From Synechococcus sp. PCC 7335 (lineage in GTDB: Bacteria > Cyanobacteriota > Cyanobacteriia > Phormidesmidales > Phormidesmidaceae), in assembly GCF_000155595.1 (NCBI RefSeq), contig NZ_DS989905.1:385040-449039 (forward strand): a stretch of 64,000 nucleotides of DNA, in the 5' to 3' direction. The notes under the pieces are model-generated. The model worked only from the letters and a program-made list of their open reading frames with translations, was not told where the DNA came from and searched no databases. Of this stretch, positions 20,485 through 30,014 are shown in pieces (the stretch's first letter is position 1; each line of letters starts with the position of its first letter). The position numbers were made by a program, and so were the translations under genes.

Positions 20485-20955
20485 TCAGGTATTGTCGCTG
20501 CTGAGCTTAATTTCTTGGGGGTTGAGCCTCACACTCAAGCGATCGCCATACTCAATATTAGATAGAAGAGGAGCAATGATTTCAATAATAGAAGAATCTT
20601 GAAAATGTCCAATCTTGGTCTCGGGGTGAGGATAATAGACATATCCCTGTACGCTTCTATCTTGATGTTCGACTATACAAGGAGAAAAAGAAAAAGTCTC
20701 CGGTGGATAGTTTGGATGCCACTTGATATTACGGAAGGTATATTTTGGCTGGACTAGCTCAAAAGTGTGGGGAGCGATCGATAAGTTGATTGTTCCTAAA
20801 TAAAAGTTGCTTAGATCTAGTCCCAATGCCTGAAAGTAGGGCTGCTGCATCTTTAAGGTACCTTGTTCGTAGGGACTGTTCTCTGTCAGCCCTGAAGCCA
20901 CCTGATATCCTGGTTTGACTATTCCTGTTACGACGGTCCAATCAAGTTGTGTCAT
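20485..20955 (-). CDS. Protein resembling CTP-dependent riboflavin kinase (RibK/DUF120)
   Basis: The product has 156 residues. Three spaced motifs match the archaeal RibK barrel: a Gly-rich start (Thr-Gly-Ile-Val-Lys-Pro-Gly-Tyr-Gln-Val-Ala-Ser-Gly), Gly-Thr-Ile-Asn-Leu-Ser-Ile near residue 55 (family Gly-Thr-Leu-Asn-Val), and Glu-Ile-Ile-Ala-Pro near 125 followed by Gly-Asp-Arg-Leu-Ser-Val. In archaea that fold phosphorylates riboflavin using CTP. Cyanobacteria normally use bifunctional RibF, so this copy may have another substrate. It is an orphan gene, convergent with nothing obvious. The match is by eye; a profile search is needed to settle it. Confidence 0.5.
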   Translation of the reverse strand: MTQLDWTVVTGIVKPGYQVASGLTENSPYEQGTLKMQQPYFQALGLDLSNFYLGTINLSIAPHTFELVQPKYTFRNIKWHPNYPPETFSFSPCIVEHQDRSVQGYVYYPHPETKIGHFQDSSIIEIIAPLLSNIEYGDRLSVRLNPQEIKLSSDNT

Positions 20956-21293
20956 AGATGATTTAGTAAGTTTTAAGCGTGACCGTAAATTTTATTATTT
21001 CGCTACCCCCCAAAGACAATCAATAGAGACTGCTGAAATAGTGACTAATTCCTTGACGACAAACCGTCATCAGAAAGATATTCTCAACCAGTTCAATACG
21101 GCTAGAGGCACACCCAGAGAGTATGAAGTACGAAGGCAGTTCAAAAGCTAGGTGGCAAACGCCATGACGGCCTAGAATAAGGCTATCGCTAGAAGATTTA
21201 TCTAATCAACAATCTTAGATACAGATCTAGAAAGCCGAGGACATTGCCCCCGGCTTTCTAGATCCGTGTCTTCTAAGGATGAATAGCCCGATA
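20956..21293. other. Intergenic region, 338 bp, with one strong hairpin
   Basis: Between the RibK-like gene start and the sbtB stop. It contains the hairpin at 21224-21264. No further gene is supported. Confidence 0.5.
21224..21264 (-). terminator. 14-bp perfect hairpin downstream of sbtB
   Basis: GATCTAGAAAGCCG (21224-21237) pairs perfectly with CGGCTTTCTAGATC (21251-21264) around a 13-nt loop. It lies 30 bp past the sbtB stop, so it probably ends the sbtA-sbtB transcript or stabilises its 3' end. There is no long T-run on the minus strand. Confidence 0.65.
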
Positions 21294-21638
<345 letters not shown>

Positions 21639-21766
21639 TTAATGTGTGTATTCACTGAACGACATAAAAACTCCAGTAAAACAGCAGCACTACGCACTGT
21701 GGCGCTGATCCTAGCTGCCGCGTTGATCGCCGGGCTGGAGACCAGCGGATCACAACCGGCTTGGAA

Positions 21767-22945
21767 TTAGCTGCCCATTACTGCCTGAGCAAGCCCAATA
21801 AATAGCGGTATGCCGATGGCTAGCGCAACCGGTGTGCCCACCGCTGTGGACGAACCGATGTAAGCGGAGGGATTAGCCGATGGGATACCAGCTCGTAGAG
21901 TGGGTGGCCCAGAAATGTCTGAACTGGAAGCAGCGATAACAGCGAGGATCACAACGCCGCCAGGACTGAACCCCGTAGTTACGTGAGCAATCATACCGAA
22001 ACCGAAGGCAATGAGTCCATGCACTAACGGTGCAACAAAAGCATATAGAGCATACCACTGGCCTACCTTACGCAGCTCGCCCAGCCTTGCTGTAGCCTCC
22101 ATACCCATCACCAACATCAAGATTGATAGCAGGCCACGGAAAAGAGGATTGAAAAAGCTCTCGTACACACTTTCTGGCTGGGTTATGATACCTAGCGCGA
22201 GGCCAAGCAGCAATGCCGATAGAGCGGAGCCTTGCAGACTTTCTTTCACAATGGGCCAGATTTCGACTCGCTTGCTTGGAGTACTGCCCTGACCGCTACG
22301 ATACTCACTTACAGCAGTCCCTTGTCCACCGGAATACTCGCCTGGGACAGTAGTACCCTCTACAGCGGAATGCTCAACTGTGGCAACGCGCTGTTTGCCA
22401 AGATACTCTTGCTTGCCGAGATACTCTTGCTTGCTAAGCTCCTCGTTGGCTATGCTGCGCCGCTTGCTAGTATAGACGCTAGCCAAGACGATCGCAGTCA
22501 CGAGTGCGGGGATGTCCATGAAGGGATAAAGCGCCGCGGCCCAAGCTTCGTATTCTATTCCTTCTGTTTCTAGTAGCGTCAAGGCGGCAGCAAGGGTAGA
22601 GCCGCTCACGGCACCGAATAAGCCCGCGGTCGCCAGGGCATCGACCGTTCTGACGTTCGGTAGCTTAGCCAACGTGTACTTACCAAGAAATACGATGAGA
22701 ATTCCTATTACCACAGCGAACGCTGCGGGTAATAGCATCTCAAAAAGGTTGGCATTGCGGATGGCAATACCGCCGCTTAAGCCAACTTTAATGAGTAGCA
22801 TGAAGACAATGAACTTATAGACCGGGTCTGGAATGGTCAGTCGGCTATTGAGGGCAGCAACGATCGCACCACCGATTAGAAAGCCGAGTGTCGGAGACTG
22901 CAACTTCGATAAGAAGAGCGTCAAGAAATCGGACAAAAAATCCAT
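21767..22945 (-). CDS. sbtA: SbtA, sodium-dependent bicarbonate transporter
   Basis: The product has 392 residues from ATG 22945; the frame extends upstream to 23032 but Met-Asp-Phe-Leu-Ser-Asp-Phe is the usual SbtA start. About ten TM helices fall into two inverted halves, separated by a cytosolic loop (about 175-245). Family role: high-affinity sodium/bicarbonate symport in the plasma membrane, feeding the CO2-concentrating mechanism. The loop holds short internal repeats (Gln-Glu-Tyr-Leu-Gly-Lys twice; Glu-Tyr-x-x-Gly-Gln-Gly twice), suggesting local expansion. Its regulator sbtB follows. Expression is usually induced by low CO2; the 800-bp upstream region leaves room for such control. Confidence 0.94.
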   Translation of the reverse strand: MDFLSDFLTLFLSKLQSPTLGFLIGGAIVAALNSRLTIPDPVYKFIVFMLLIKVGLSGGIAIRNANLFEMLLPAAFAVVIGILIVFLGKYTLAKLPNVRTVDALATAGLFGAVSGSTLAAALTLLETEGIEYEAWAAALYPFMDIPALVTAIVLASVYTSKRRSIANEELSKQEYLGKQEYLGKQRVATVEHSAVEGTTVPGEYSGGQGTAVSEYRSGQGSTPSKRVEIWPIVKESLQGSALSALLLGLALGIITQPESVYESFFNPLFRGLLSILMLVMGMEATARLGELRKVGQWYALYAFVAPLVHGLIAFGFGMIAHVTTGFSPGGVVILAVIAASSSDISGPPTLRAGIPSANPSAYIGSSTAVGTPVALAIGIPLFIGLAQAVMGS

Positions 22946-23756
22946 GTTGTAATTTCTCCTTAGATCAGAATTTTGGGGTTTAGGACGGCAGGCAAGCGTG
23001 GCTTCGAATCCTGGACAGCTAGCTCCACGCATCCAGATAGATCAGCGAGTCAACCCGCTACTCTATGCATCTGAATCCAGGTGCGTCATATGCAGGAAGA
23101 TATGGAGACATAATTCTTTCTGCGATCGCAACTGATACACAATCGACTCCTATGGGTCTAGGAGATTACTGCCTTGCCATGGTCAGATAGGAACTCTATA
23201 GGCAGTAGCCGTAAAAGCTCCATTGACTTCAGTAAATGAGATCACTTCTTTCCATTAAGTTAATCTTATGGTTAAACGGCTAAGAAGTGAATACCTCCAA
23301 CGCATAAGTTCTCTATACATTTTATATACGAAGAATAATTTATACTTATCATTGAGGCGCAACTATATATGTAGCACCAATGACCTATTTGCTGTATGTC
23401 TTTCGATAAATTAACCTCATAGATTTTTGTCGCCGCACCGAGCTATTTGCAAAGCTATTCTTTGTTACTTTTCTCAGTAGCCTCAGCAATGTCGTGACAA
23501 CTGAAGTCGAGAACTCTGTTTTAGATGTTGGCAGAGTAGTTTTAGATCTTCTTCTAGTAAGGTCTTTGCATCAGCCTATAAGCCAGCAACATCGACCAAG
23601 GCTCACAGATGACCTCCATGCTTGGACGTTCGATACAGCGCTTTGTTTACTTAGATCAAGCGTACTCTTTCTAAGTGTTAAAAGTTACAAAAGTGATCTA
23701 AACGCATCAGTAGTGTAACGCTGAAAAAAGGGTGTCCATAGATACCCTTATGATGA
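22946..23756. other. Divergent upstream region of sbtA and the AAA-like ATPase gene
   Basis: About 810 bp, strongly AT-rich between 23250 and 23420. It should hold the sbtA promoter and possible CmpR/NdhR (LysR-type) sites, but I cannot identify one with confidence. An open frame at 23494-23718 lacks a ribosome binding site and family resemblance, so I leave it uncalled. Confidence 0.45.
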
Positions 23757-25247
23757 ATGCAATCGATCACAAGTAACGAGGCGGCCAGTGCATTGACCGA
23801 TCGGAAATTGAAAGATGTAGAAGCTCTATCTGATGTTGTGGAGCAGCTTTTAAAGAGGCGGCTCGAACCTCTAGAACGGTTTGTGTTGCATCAGTCTTGG
23901 CTGAAGCAAACCTATACTGACATGGCTAGAGCCTCTAGCTATGGAGCGGACTATATTAAGCACGTTGGCTTTAGGCTCTGGTCAGAGCTGTCAGCGGCTT
24001 TGAATGAGCCAGTGGGTAAAAAGAACTTGCATCTGATCTTCACAGACAAATGCTTCCAAGTAGTTGATAAAGCAAACTGTTCCGATGAACAAACTTCAAG
24101 ACTAGCTTCTCAACATATCTTGCAGCTACAGTCACTATTATCTGAACTACCACCTACTTTCACTAGCAAACCTGACATCGGGATAGCCACCTCAGACACT
24201 GTTCAAGCAGTAACAGTTCCCTCTGGGCCGTTACCACTAGGCTCACCGCTTTATATTCCGCGATCGCCTCTTGAAGAAACCGCGCTTAGTGAGATTACTC
24301 ATCCAGGCTGCTTACTGCGGATCAAAGCACCTCGTCGAACGGGTAAAAGTTCCTTACTAAATCGTTTACTAGCTTATGGAGAAACCCAGGGCTATCGCTC
24401 AATTAAGCTCAACTTGAATGAAGTAGATGACGCCACCTTCAGTAGCTTTGATCGTTTTTTGCGCTGGTTTTGCGCCAACCTAAGTTTGCAGCTGAAGCTA
24501 CCTTCTCGGGTGGATATGATGTGGGACGAAGACATCGGCAGCAAGGTCAACTGCAAACTCTATGTAGAGCGATATATCTTTTCAAAGGTGACTGAGCCAA
24601 TTGTTCTTGGCATTGACGAACTGAACCGCGTTTTTGAATACGTACCGACTGCGCACGACTTTCTACCAATGTTGCGAGTTTGGCACGAACAGTCAAAGGA
24701 CGATCCAGTCTGGCAGAAGCTACGGTTGGTACTGGTTCACTCTACTGACTTCTACGTATCCTTAAAACTCAATCAGTCTCCTTTCAACGTAGGGCTGGCT
24801 GTAAATTTGCCTCCGTTTACCCTAGAACAACTACAAGATCTCGCAAGGCGCTATGGATTAGAGACGCTGACACACGGCGCAGGTGCTTGGCAGTTGAAGT
24901 CTTTGCACCATCTGATAGCGGGGCATCCCTATCTAAGTGGACTAGCCTTCTATGCACTGAGACAAAAGCAAACTACCCTCAATGATATTTTAGCTACAGC
25001 GACTATGCCTGATAGCATCTATCGTCAACATTTACAGCGGTGTTTGGTGACTTTGCAAAGTGATTCGAGGCTGGCCTGTCTGTATTATCGAGTGGTGATT
25101 GCAGATGAGCAGATCTCATTAGATGCCATCTCTGCTTACAAGCTAGAAAGTTTAGGTCTTATTCGGTTTGAAAACGCGTTGGCAAAGCCTAGCTGCGCGC
25201 TCTACCAACGCTACTTCAGCGAGCAGCTACGCTCGGTCTGTAGCTAA
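23757..25247 (+). CDS. AAA-like ATPase with N-terminal HTH-type domain
   Basis: The product has 496 residues. The N-terminal 90 residues (sequence around Leu-Lys-Arg-Arg-Leu-Glu-Pro-Leu-Glu, then Thr-Tyr-Thr-Asp-Met-Ala) resemble the vWA-MoxR-associated helix-turn-helix domain found in cyanobacterial signalling proteins. An AAA-like (AAA_35) domain follows, with Walker A Arg-Arg-Thr-Gly-Lys-Ser-Ser near 195 and Walker B-like Leu-Gly-Ile-Asp-Glu-Leu near 285. Such proteins are thought to be regulatory or conflict-system ATPases; their action is not established. The next gene starts 38 bp later and has a related ATPase domain, so the two probably work together. Confidence 0.8.
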   Translation: MQSITSNEAASALTDRKLKDVEALSDVVEQLLKRRLEPLERFVLHQSWLKQTYTDMARASSYGADYIKHVGFRLWSELSAALNEPVGKKNLHLIFTDKCFQVVDKANCSDEQTSRLASQHILQLQSLLSELPPTFTSKPDIGIATSDTVQAVTVPSGPLPLGSPLYIPRSPLEETALSEITHPGCLLRIKAPRRTGKSSLLNRLLAYGETQGYRSIKLNLNEVDDATFSSFDRFLRWFCANLSLQLKLPSRVDMMWDEDIGSKVNCKLYVERYIFSKVTEPIVLGIDELNRVFEYVPTAHDFLPMLRVWHEQSKDDPVWQKLRLVLVHSTDFYVSLKLNQSPFNVGLAVNLPPFTLEQLQDLARRYGLETLTHGAGAWQLKSLHHLIAGHPYLSGLAFYALRQKQTTLNDILATATMPDSIYRQHLQRCLVTLQSDSRLACLYYRVVIADEQISLDAISAYKLESLGLIRFENALAKPSCALYQRYFSEQLRSVCS

Positions 25248-25285
25248 TCGGTCTGCAGCTAAGTAATTGTAGTTGAGGAAAGGCG

Positions 25286-28015
25286 TTGCGATATCAAGTT
25301 GGGGGGACACTGATTGCCAACGATCCAACCTATGTAGAACGACAAGCAGATAGTGAGCTATACGAAGCTCTGATATTAGGAGAGTTTTGCTACGTGCTGA
25401 ACTCTCGCCAGATGGGCAAGTCGTCACTGATGGTACGTACGAAGTATCGGCTCGAGCAGATGGGCGAACGTGTAGCCACCATCGACCTGACCAATATCGG
25501 TAGCGAGACAATCACGCCAACGCAGTGGTACAAGGGATTCGCCGCGGAGCTATGGGCGGGGTTTGGCCTATTTGAAGAGATTGACTTTCAGGCTTGGTGG
25601 AAACAGCAAAGTGAGATTTCGCTGCCGCAAACGCTCAGTTGGTTGATCACAGACATTTTGCTAGATCACCATCCAAAAGACACTTTCTATATCTTCTTAG
25701 ATGAGGTGGATAGTGTTTTGGGGCTACCGTTTCCAATTGATGACTTTTTTTCACTGATTCGCTATTGCTACAATCGCCGAGCAATTGACCCGCGCTATCA
25801 ACGGATTACGTTTGCTGTTTTTGGAGTGGCAGCGCCTTCTAACCTAATTCGAGACAAGCAAAGAACGCCTTTTAATATAGGCAGAGCGATTTCACTACAT
25901 GGGTTTTCTGTTCTAGAGGCTCAGCCGCTAGCGGCTGGTTTCGACTGGCCAAACGCCCAGCCACATCAGCTACTAGCGGGCGTTCTAAAGTGGACTCAAG
26001 GTCAGCCTTTGCTCACTCAAAAGGTGTGTCAGCTACTAATTCAACAAAAGTCAGGGCTGCTAGCATGTGACAACAGCACATATTCACCAGCCGAATGGGT
26101 TGATAGAACAGTCCAGAAGCAGGTGATTCACCATTGGGAGAGTAATGATGAGCCAGAGCATCTAAGAACTATCCGCGATCGCATTCTTCACCAGCCTGCT
26201 ATCACCAATCGTATTTTGGGCACCTATCAACAAATCATTCGCGATCATCCTGTTTTTTTCGACAATAGCCCAGAGCAAACAGAACTGTTGCTATCGGGGC
26301 TGGTCATCCAGCAGGGCGGGCAGCTAGTTGTCAAAAACCCAATCTATCAAGCAGTTTTTGACGAGCTGTGGGTCACTGAGCAACTAACAAAGTTGCGCCC
26401 CTATGCTGAGCCGTTCAAAGCCTGGATGGTCTCTAAACAAACTGATTCGACCTGTCTACTACAGGGATTAGCGCTCAAAGAAGCCCTGGCTTGGGCAGAT
26501 CAAAAGCAGCTAAGCGATCTGGACTATCGCTTCCTAAAAGCTAGTCAGTCTCACGAACGGCAGCAGGTTGAGCATCAGCTAGTTGCAGAACAGCAGCGCC
26601 GAGAGCAGGCTCAGTTTGCGCTTGAAATCACGAAGCAGGCCAACCACTTGCTAGCCCGAATACAGCGCCTTAGTCGTCAACATGCCAAAAAGCGGCGACC
26701 GCCTACGAAATGGGTCGCGCTGTGGGGAACTGGGGTAGCGGGTCTGTTGTTGTTGGTGCGTTTGATGGGATGGTTCCAGGGCGCTGAACTCACGCTTTAT
26801 GACCGATTCTTTCAACTGCGTCAGATAGCGGCGCTGCCTGACTCTAGAATCACAATCGTGACTATAGACGAGCCTGATCTACAGCAGATTAGAAGATTTC
26901 CGATTCCTGATCAGGTCTTAGCCGAGGCGTTAGAGAAGATCAATGCACAAGCGCCCAGATTAATCGGTCTAGATCTCTACCGGGATCTGCCAGTAGAGCC
27001 AGGAAACCAGCAGCTAACCGAGCTGCTAGGATCTCTTCCTAACCTGATTGGAATCGAGAAAGCAGTAGGTAGTCAAATTGCACCACCAGAGGTGCTGAAC
27101 CAACGAGACCAGGTTGGTTTTGCCGATCAGGTGCTAGACGATGATGGCAAGGTCCGGCGAGCCCTATTGACTGTACGCAATCAGACAGGCCTGCACGAAA
27201 GCCTGGCGCTAAAGCTAGCGCTGGCCTATCTAGAGTCAGAAGAGATTTCCCCTGAAGTGCTGCCTGGTTACTCTAGTGCTATCCGCTTGGGTAAGACTAG
27301 GATATTTCCTTTTCGTCAGTATGATGGCAGCTATATCCGCGCAGATGCGGGTGGTTACCAGATACTGTCAAACTATCGTGGTCCGATCGATCGGTTTCAA
27401 ACGTACTCTGTTCGCCAGGTGCTAGCTAATGAGGTCCCAGCCGAAGCAGTGCGCGATCGCATTATTCTAATCGGATCGATAGCCGAAAGCGTGAATGATC
27501 TATTCCAAACGCCTTACAGTAGCAGTTGGTTTGGTTCTTCTCCTCAGATGGCAGGCGTGACAATTCATGCCAATATTGTTAGTCAGCTACTTTCTAGTAG
27601 CCTGGACGGACGGCCTATGCTGCGGGCCTGGCCGGAGAGCGCAGAATGGCTGTGGACGTGGGGCTGTGCGATCGCCGGAGCAAGCATAGCGTGGTGGCTC
27701 AAAGGCTGTGGACGAATTGTTGCGGTCGGTACTCTGGGCGTTGCAATTATTGTTGGTACTTGCTACCTAGCTTTCTTAGCGGGCTGGTGGCTGCCGCTGC
27801 TGCCAGGAATATTAGGGTGGGCGATCGCCTCTACAACCTTTCCACTCATAGCAGCTCGTCAGCTTAAACAAATAGAGCTACGGCAAACGGTGCAGGAGCT
27901 AGCTGCGATCGCTCAAGATCAGCCTGCGGTCGGTCAAGTCGCCATAGAGTATCTAAGGCAATCTGAAAGTGAAGAGAATCAGGCGCTAATTACTACTTTT
28001 CTAGCGAAAAGATAG
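25286..28015 (+). CDS. AAA-like ATPase fused to CHASE2 sensor domain
   Basis: The product has 909 residues from a TTG start at 25286 with GAGGAAAGG just upstream. The AAA-like domain (about 1-350) has Walker A Arg-Gln-Met-Gly-Lys-Ser-Ser and an acidic Phe-Leu-Asp-Glu-Val. A charged helical linker (about 420-470) precedes one TM helix (about 475-495). Then comes an extracytoplasmic CHASE2 domain (Asp-Arg-Phe-Phe-Gln-Leu-Arg to about 790) and three C-terminal TM helices. CHASE2 domains are periplasmic ligand sensors. The architecture suggests signal transfer across the membrane to an NTPase. It forms a two-gene unit with the previous ATPase and converges on DUF928. Confidence 0.87.
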   Translation: MRYQVGGTLIANDPTYVERQADSELYEALILGEFCYVLNSRQMGKSSLMVRTKYRLEQMGERVATIDLTNIGSETITPTQWYKGFAAELWAGFGLFEEIDFQAWWKQQSEISLPQTLSWLITDILLDHHPKDTFYIFLDEVDSVLGLPFPIDDFFSLIRYCYNRRAIDPRYQRITFAVFGVAAPSNLIRDKQRTPFNIGRAISLHGFSVLEAQPLAAGFDWPNAQPHQLLAGVLKWTQGQPLLTQKVCQLLIQQKSGLLACDNSTYSPAEWVDRTVQKQVIHHWESNDEPEHLRTIRDRILHQPAITNRILGTYQQIIRDHPVFFDNSPEQTELLLSGLVIQQGGQLVVKNPIYQAVFDELWVTEQLTKLRPYAEPFKAWMVSKQTDSTCLLQGLALKEALAWADQKQLSDLDYRFLKASQSHERQQVEHQLVAEQQRREQAQFALEITKQANHLLARIQRLSRQHAKKRRPPTKWVALWGTGVAGLLLLVRLMGWFQGAELTLYDRFFQLRQIAALPDSRITIVTIDEPDLQQIRRFPIPDQVLAEALEKINAQAPRLIGLDLYRDLPVEPGNQQLTELLGSLPNLIGIEKAVGSQIAPPEVLNQRDQVGFADQVLDDDGKVRRALLTVRNQTGLHESLALKLALAYLESEEISPEVLPGYSSAIRLGKTRIFPFRQYDGSYIRADAGGYQILSNYRGPIDRFQTYSVRQVLANEVPAEAVRDRIILIGSIAESVNDLFQTPYSSSWFGSSPQMAGVTIHANIVSQLLSSSLDGRPMLRAWPESAEWLWTWGCAIAGASIAWWLKGCGRIVAVGTLGVAIIVGTCYLAFLAGWWLPLLPGILGWAIASTTFPLIAARQLKQIELRQTVQELAAIAQDQPAVGQVAIEYLRQSESEENQALITTFLAKR

Positions 28016-28022
28016 TAGATAA

Positions 28023-28757
28023 CTACAAGCTAGCTTCAACTACAGACTCCCAGATAGCCTCAAACTGAACAGCTTCAGACGGTGGCGATATTCTCTCGCT
28101 TTCCAAGGTTTGTATCTCTTCTCTAATAAATGCAACAAAGTCGTACCAGTAGCCGTTCTCGGCATACCACCGGGCTTGCTCTAGCGGAAGGTGCAAGCTA
28201 GCCTGCTGCAGTTCGGGCGTTGATTCGACCCGTTGAACCCAGCCGCTGATTACCGGATCGTCCGGCTGGACGGTTTCTTCGCAGATAACAACTAAGCTCC
28301 ACTGATAGTTCTCGCCGACCGTCAGTGGCGAAAAAGAATTAGGAAAAGTAAAAGCAGCGGTGTCGTCTTCAGGAATCGGAAGAAAAGTCTGCTCGTAGTA
28401 GGTACCCGCTTCATTGGTGACCACTAGTGCGACTTGCTCGGCAGAGGTATCAGCTAGCTGAGCAAATACGGTGGGCCGTTCGGACAGGGTGAGTCCGAAG
28501 TTGCTTTTAGGCATAAGGGCTTTGACTGCGGGTTCGCTTACGTCACAAGATGGGCCATCGCGTGAGCCTGCGCCGGAGGTCTCTCTGGGTGCATCATCGC
28601 CAGGCGGCTCGAATCCTTCCCAGAAGACGATTTGGTCTGGGAATCGGGCTGCTTGGGCAGCGCTTTTTTGTGGTCTTTGAAGCTGGCTAGATAGGAGGAA
28701 GATTGCAAATAAAGATATCTTTAGCGGTATCAGATGCCGAGAGAATAGCTGGGGCAT
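28023..28757 (-). CDS. DUF928 exported protein
   Basis: The product has 244 residues from ATG 28757, where a signal peptide starts (Met-Pro-Gln-Leu-Phe-Ser, hydrophobic core, Ser-Ala-Ala-Gln-Ala); the frame is open to 28889. The mature part shows DUF928 blocks: Gly-Leu-Thr-Leu-Ser-Glu-Arg-Pro-Thr near the middle, Tyr-Gln-Trp-Ser-Leu-Val-Val-Ile-Cys, and the C-terminal Ala-Arg-Trp-Tyr-Ala-Glu-Asn-Gly-Tyr-Trp-Tyr-Asp. The molecular function is unknown. DUF928 genes often sit beside CHASE2 proteins and TPS-domain haemagglutinins in cyanobacteria; here the CHASE2 gene is 8 bp away, tail to tail. Confidence 0.85.
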   Translation of the reverse strand: MPQLFSRHLIPLKISLFAIFLLSSQLQRPQKSAAQAARFPDQIVFWEGFEPPGDDAPRETSGAGSRDGPSCDVSEPAVKALMPKSNFGLTLSERPTVFAQLADTSAEQVALVVTNEAGTYYEQTFLPIPEDDTAAFTFPNSFSPLTVGENYQWSLVVICEETVQPDDPVISGWVQRVESTPELQQASLHLPLEQARWYAENGYWYDFVAFIREEIQTLESERISPPSEAVQFEAIWESVVEASL

Positions 28758-29559
28758 AGCTCGGTAGAATAAAGAACCAAAGACGAATTGAGATAGCACC
28801 TTTACCTTATTTTTACATGGGTACTCAGTATTTTTCAGGAGTGTCCTAGATGAGGGAAAAGGCAATAGTAAATCTAGAATCTTCTTCATAGAGTTACTTC
28901 AATGTTCAAAGCGTCTTTATGTTCCTACTCTTGAGCTAAGGTATCGGATGCATCGTCCTTTTACAAACAGCTACTGCCGTTATCTTAGCTCCTTCTCCCA
29001 GAAGCAGAGGGACTTTCCGAACTACGACCTTCTCAAGTCGTTGACAGTTAGGTTGACTAAAATCTCGACCTAGCTCAGCCTAATGAGACTGGTGCAAGAT
29101 TTCAGGTTAAGCAGCCCTAATTCTTTCTAAAGAGACTTTTTCTTATTTTTCTGTAGCATTATTGAACGTCCTAAAAAGGTATAGGATACTGTTGACGGTG
29201 TGATGCAGATAAGTCGAGTATGACAAGGAGGATATGGCATAGATAGTCGAAGCCATATCCTCCTAAATCTAGCTCAACCTCAGCAGCAGGAAAACTTTCA
29301 GTCAGTTATTCAGGTTTTGTCCTGTACGTAGCAAAAACGAAACAGAAGAACATTCTAAAGCTAGACCCTATGCGCATTCTCTTAAATCACACCTAGCTGA
29401 ACATTCTAGAAGCAGACTCTCAAATCAACTATTTGTGTAACGATTTACGAACACACATAACAGAGTTGTTCCGTTACTGCAAAACAGAGCTAAAAATGTA
29501 TTATTAGTTACAAAAGGCTCTGCTGCATAAATTAAGTCGGTCATACCGAAGGTCTCAGA
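28758..29559. other. Intergenic region before the RiPP cassette
   Basis: About 800 bp without a supported gene. It has a 13-bp-arm hairpin at 29226-29264 (listed) and the direct repeat GAACATTCT at about 29347 and 29399. A sequence GGCTCTGCTGCATAAATTA near 29516 resembles an insertion-sequence end (IS5/IS6-like terminal pattern), without a transposase beside it. Confidence 0.45.
29226..29264. repeat. 13-bp perfect inverted repeat
   Basis: AGGAGGATATGGC (29226-29238) pairs with GCCATATCCTCCT (29252-29264) around a 13-nt loop. No T-run follows on either strand, so a simple terminator is unlikely. It may be an operator or a small mobile-element relic. Confidence 0.6.
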
Positions 29560-29622
29560 TTTGCAAAGCTTGAAAAGTTCCCGGTTTTTGCCTTTGCAAA
29601 GCCTGAAGTCCGTGTATATTAG
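29560..29622 (+). promoter_or_regulatory. Predicted promoter with direct repeats, RiPP cassette
   Basis: TTTGCAAAGCTTGAA (29560-29574) and TTTGCAAAGCCTGAA (29593-29607) are near-identical and 33 bp apart, about three helical turns. The downstream copy contains TTGCAA (29594-29599), a possible -35 box, followed after 15-17 bp by TATATT/TATTAG (29615-29622) as -10. Transcription would begin about 45 bp before the precursor gene. The paired repeats look like an activator or repressor site. Confidence 0.45.
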
Positions 29623-29670
29623 CGATTATTTAAGCAACAAAGCCGTTACAAAATAGTAGAGGTATATAGA

Positions 29671-29919
29671 ATGGCTGACTTAAACAGAGTTAAGTTGCAA
29701 GAGCAAATGCAGTTTCTTACAACAGCTTCAACCAAAGGCGTAGATTCTGCTGTTGAAGAGAATGGAGATTTAATCTCTGCGGGTGAAGCCCTAGCGCTCA
29801 AACGCTTGTCAGAGCAGGAGCTAAACTCTCTAGTCGAACTCAATCAAAAGGTTGCGAAAATTCGTGGAATAGACAGACTTTCGAATGATGACTGGACTTG
29901 TGTAAACGTCGCTTGCTAA
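29671..29919 (+). CDS. Putative RiPP precursor peptide
   Basis: The product has 82 residues. TAGAGGT precedes the ATG by about 7 bases. Residues 1-70 are charged and helical (for example Leu-Ser-Glu-Gln-Glu-Leu-Asn-Ser-Leu-Val-Glu-Leu-Asn-Gln-Lys), as expected for a leader. The last residues are Ser-Asn-Asp-Asp-Trp75-Thr-Cys77-Val-Asn-Val-Ala-Cys82, the only Trp and the only Cys in the peptide. A C-terminal Cys is the substrate mark of EpiD/CypD-type oxidative decarboxylases, and such a flavoprotein is encoded three genes downstream. A hairpin terminator follows directly, as expected where precursor must exceed enzymes. It resembles no precursor family I know; the exact core boundary is inference. 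Confidence 0.8.
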   Translation: MADLNRVKLQEQMQFLTTASTKGVDSAVEENGDLISAGEALALKRLSEQELNSLVELNQKVAKIRGIDRLSNDDWTCVNVAC

Positions 29920-29921
29920 TA

Positions 29922-29975
29922 GTACTTAGGGGTATCGGTTGAGTTCTCGATACCCCTAAGTACATCCGGTTTTTT
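29922..29975 (+). terminator. Terminator/attenuator between precursor and enzymes
   Basis: GTACTTAGGGGTATCG (29922-29937) pairs perfectly over 16 bp with 29948-29963 around a 10-nt loop, and six T follow at 29970-29975. It starts 3 bp after the precursor stop and ends 40 bp before the radical SAM gene. Partial read-through would give abundant precursor mRNA and less enzyme mRNA. Confidence 0.82.
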
Positions 29976-30014
29976 GGGCAAAAGCACAGTTGTTTTTCTG
30001 AGGTAAAAAACCCA

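Noticed and set aside
23494-23718. 74-residue frame between sbtA and the ATPase gene
   Set aside because: No ribosome binding site, no family pattern, and it lies in the likely promoter region.
29516-29540. Possible insertion-sequence end GGCTCTGCTGCATAAATTA
   Set aside because: Only one end is visible, no partner repeat or transposase is next to it; kept as a remark in the intergenic entry.
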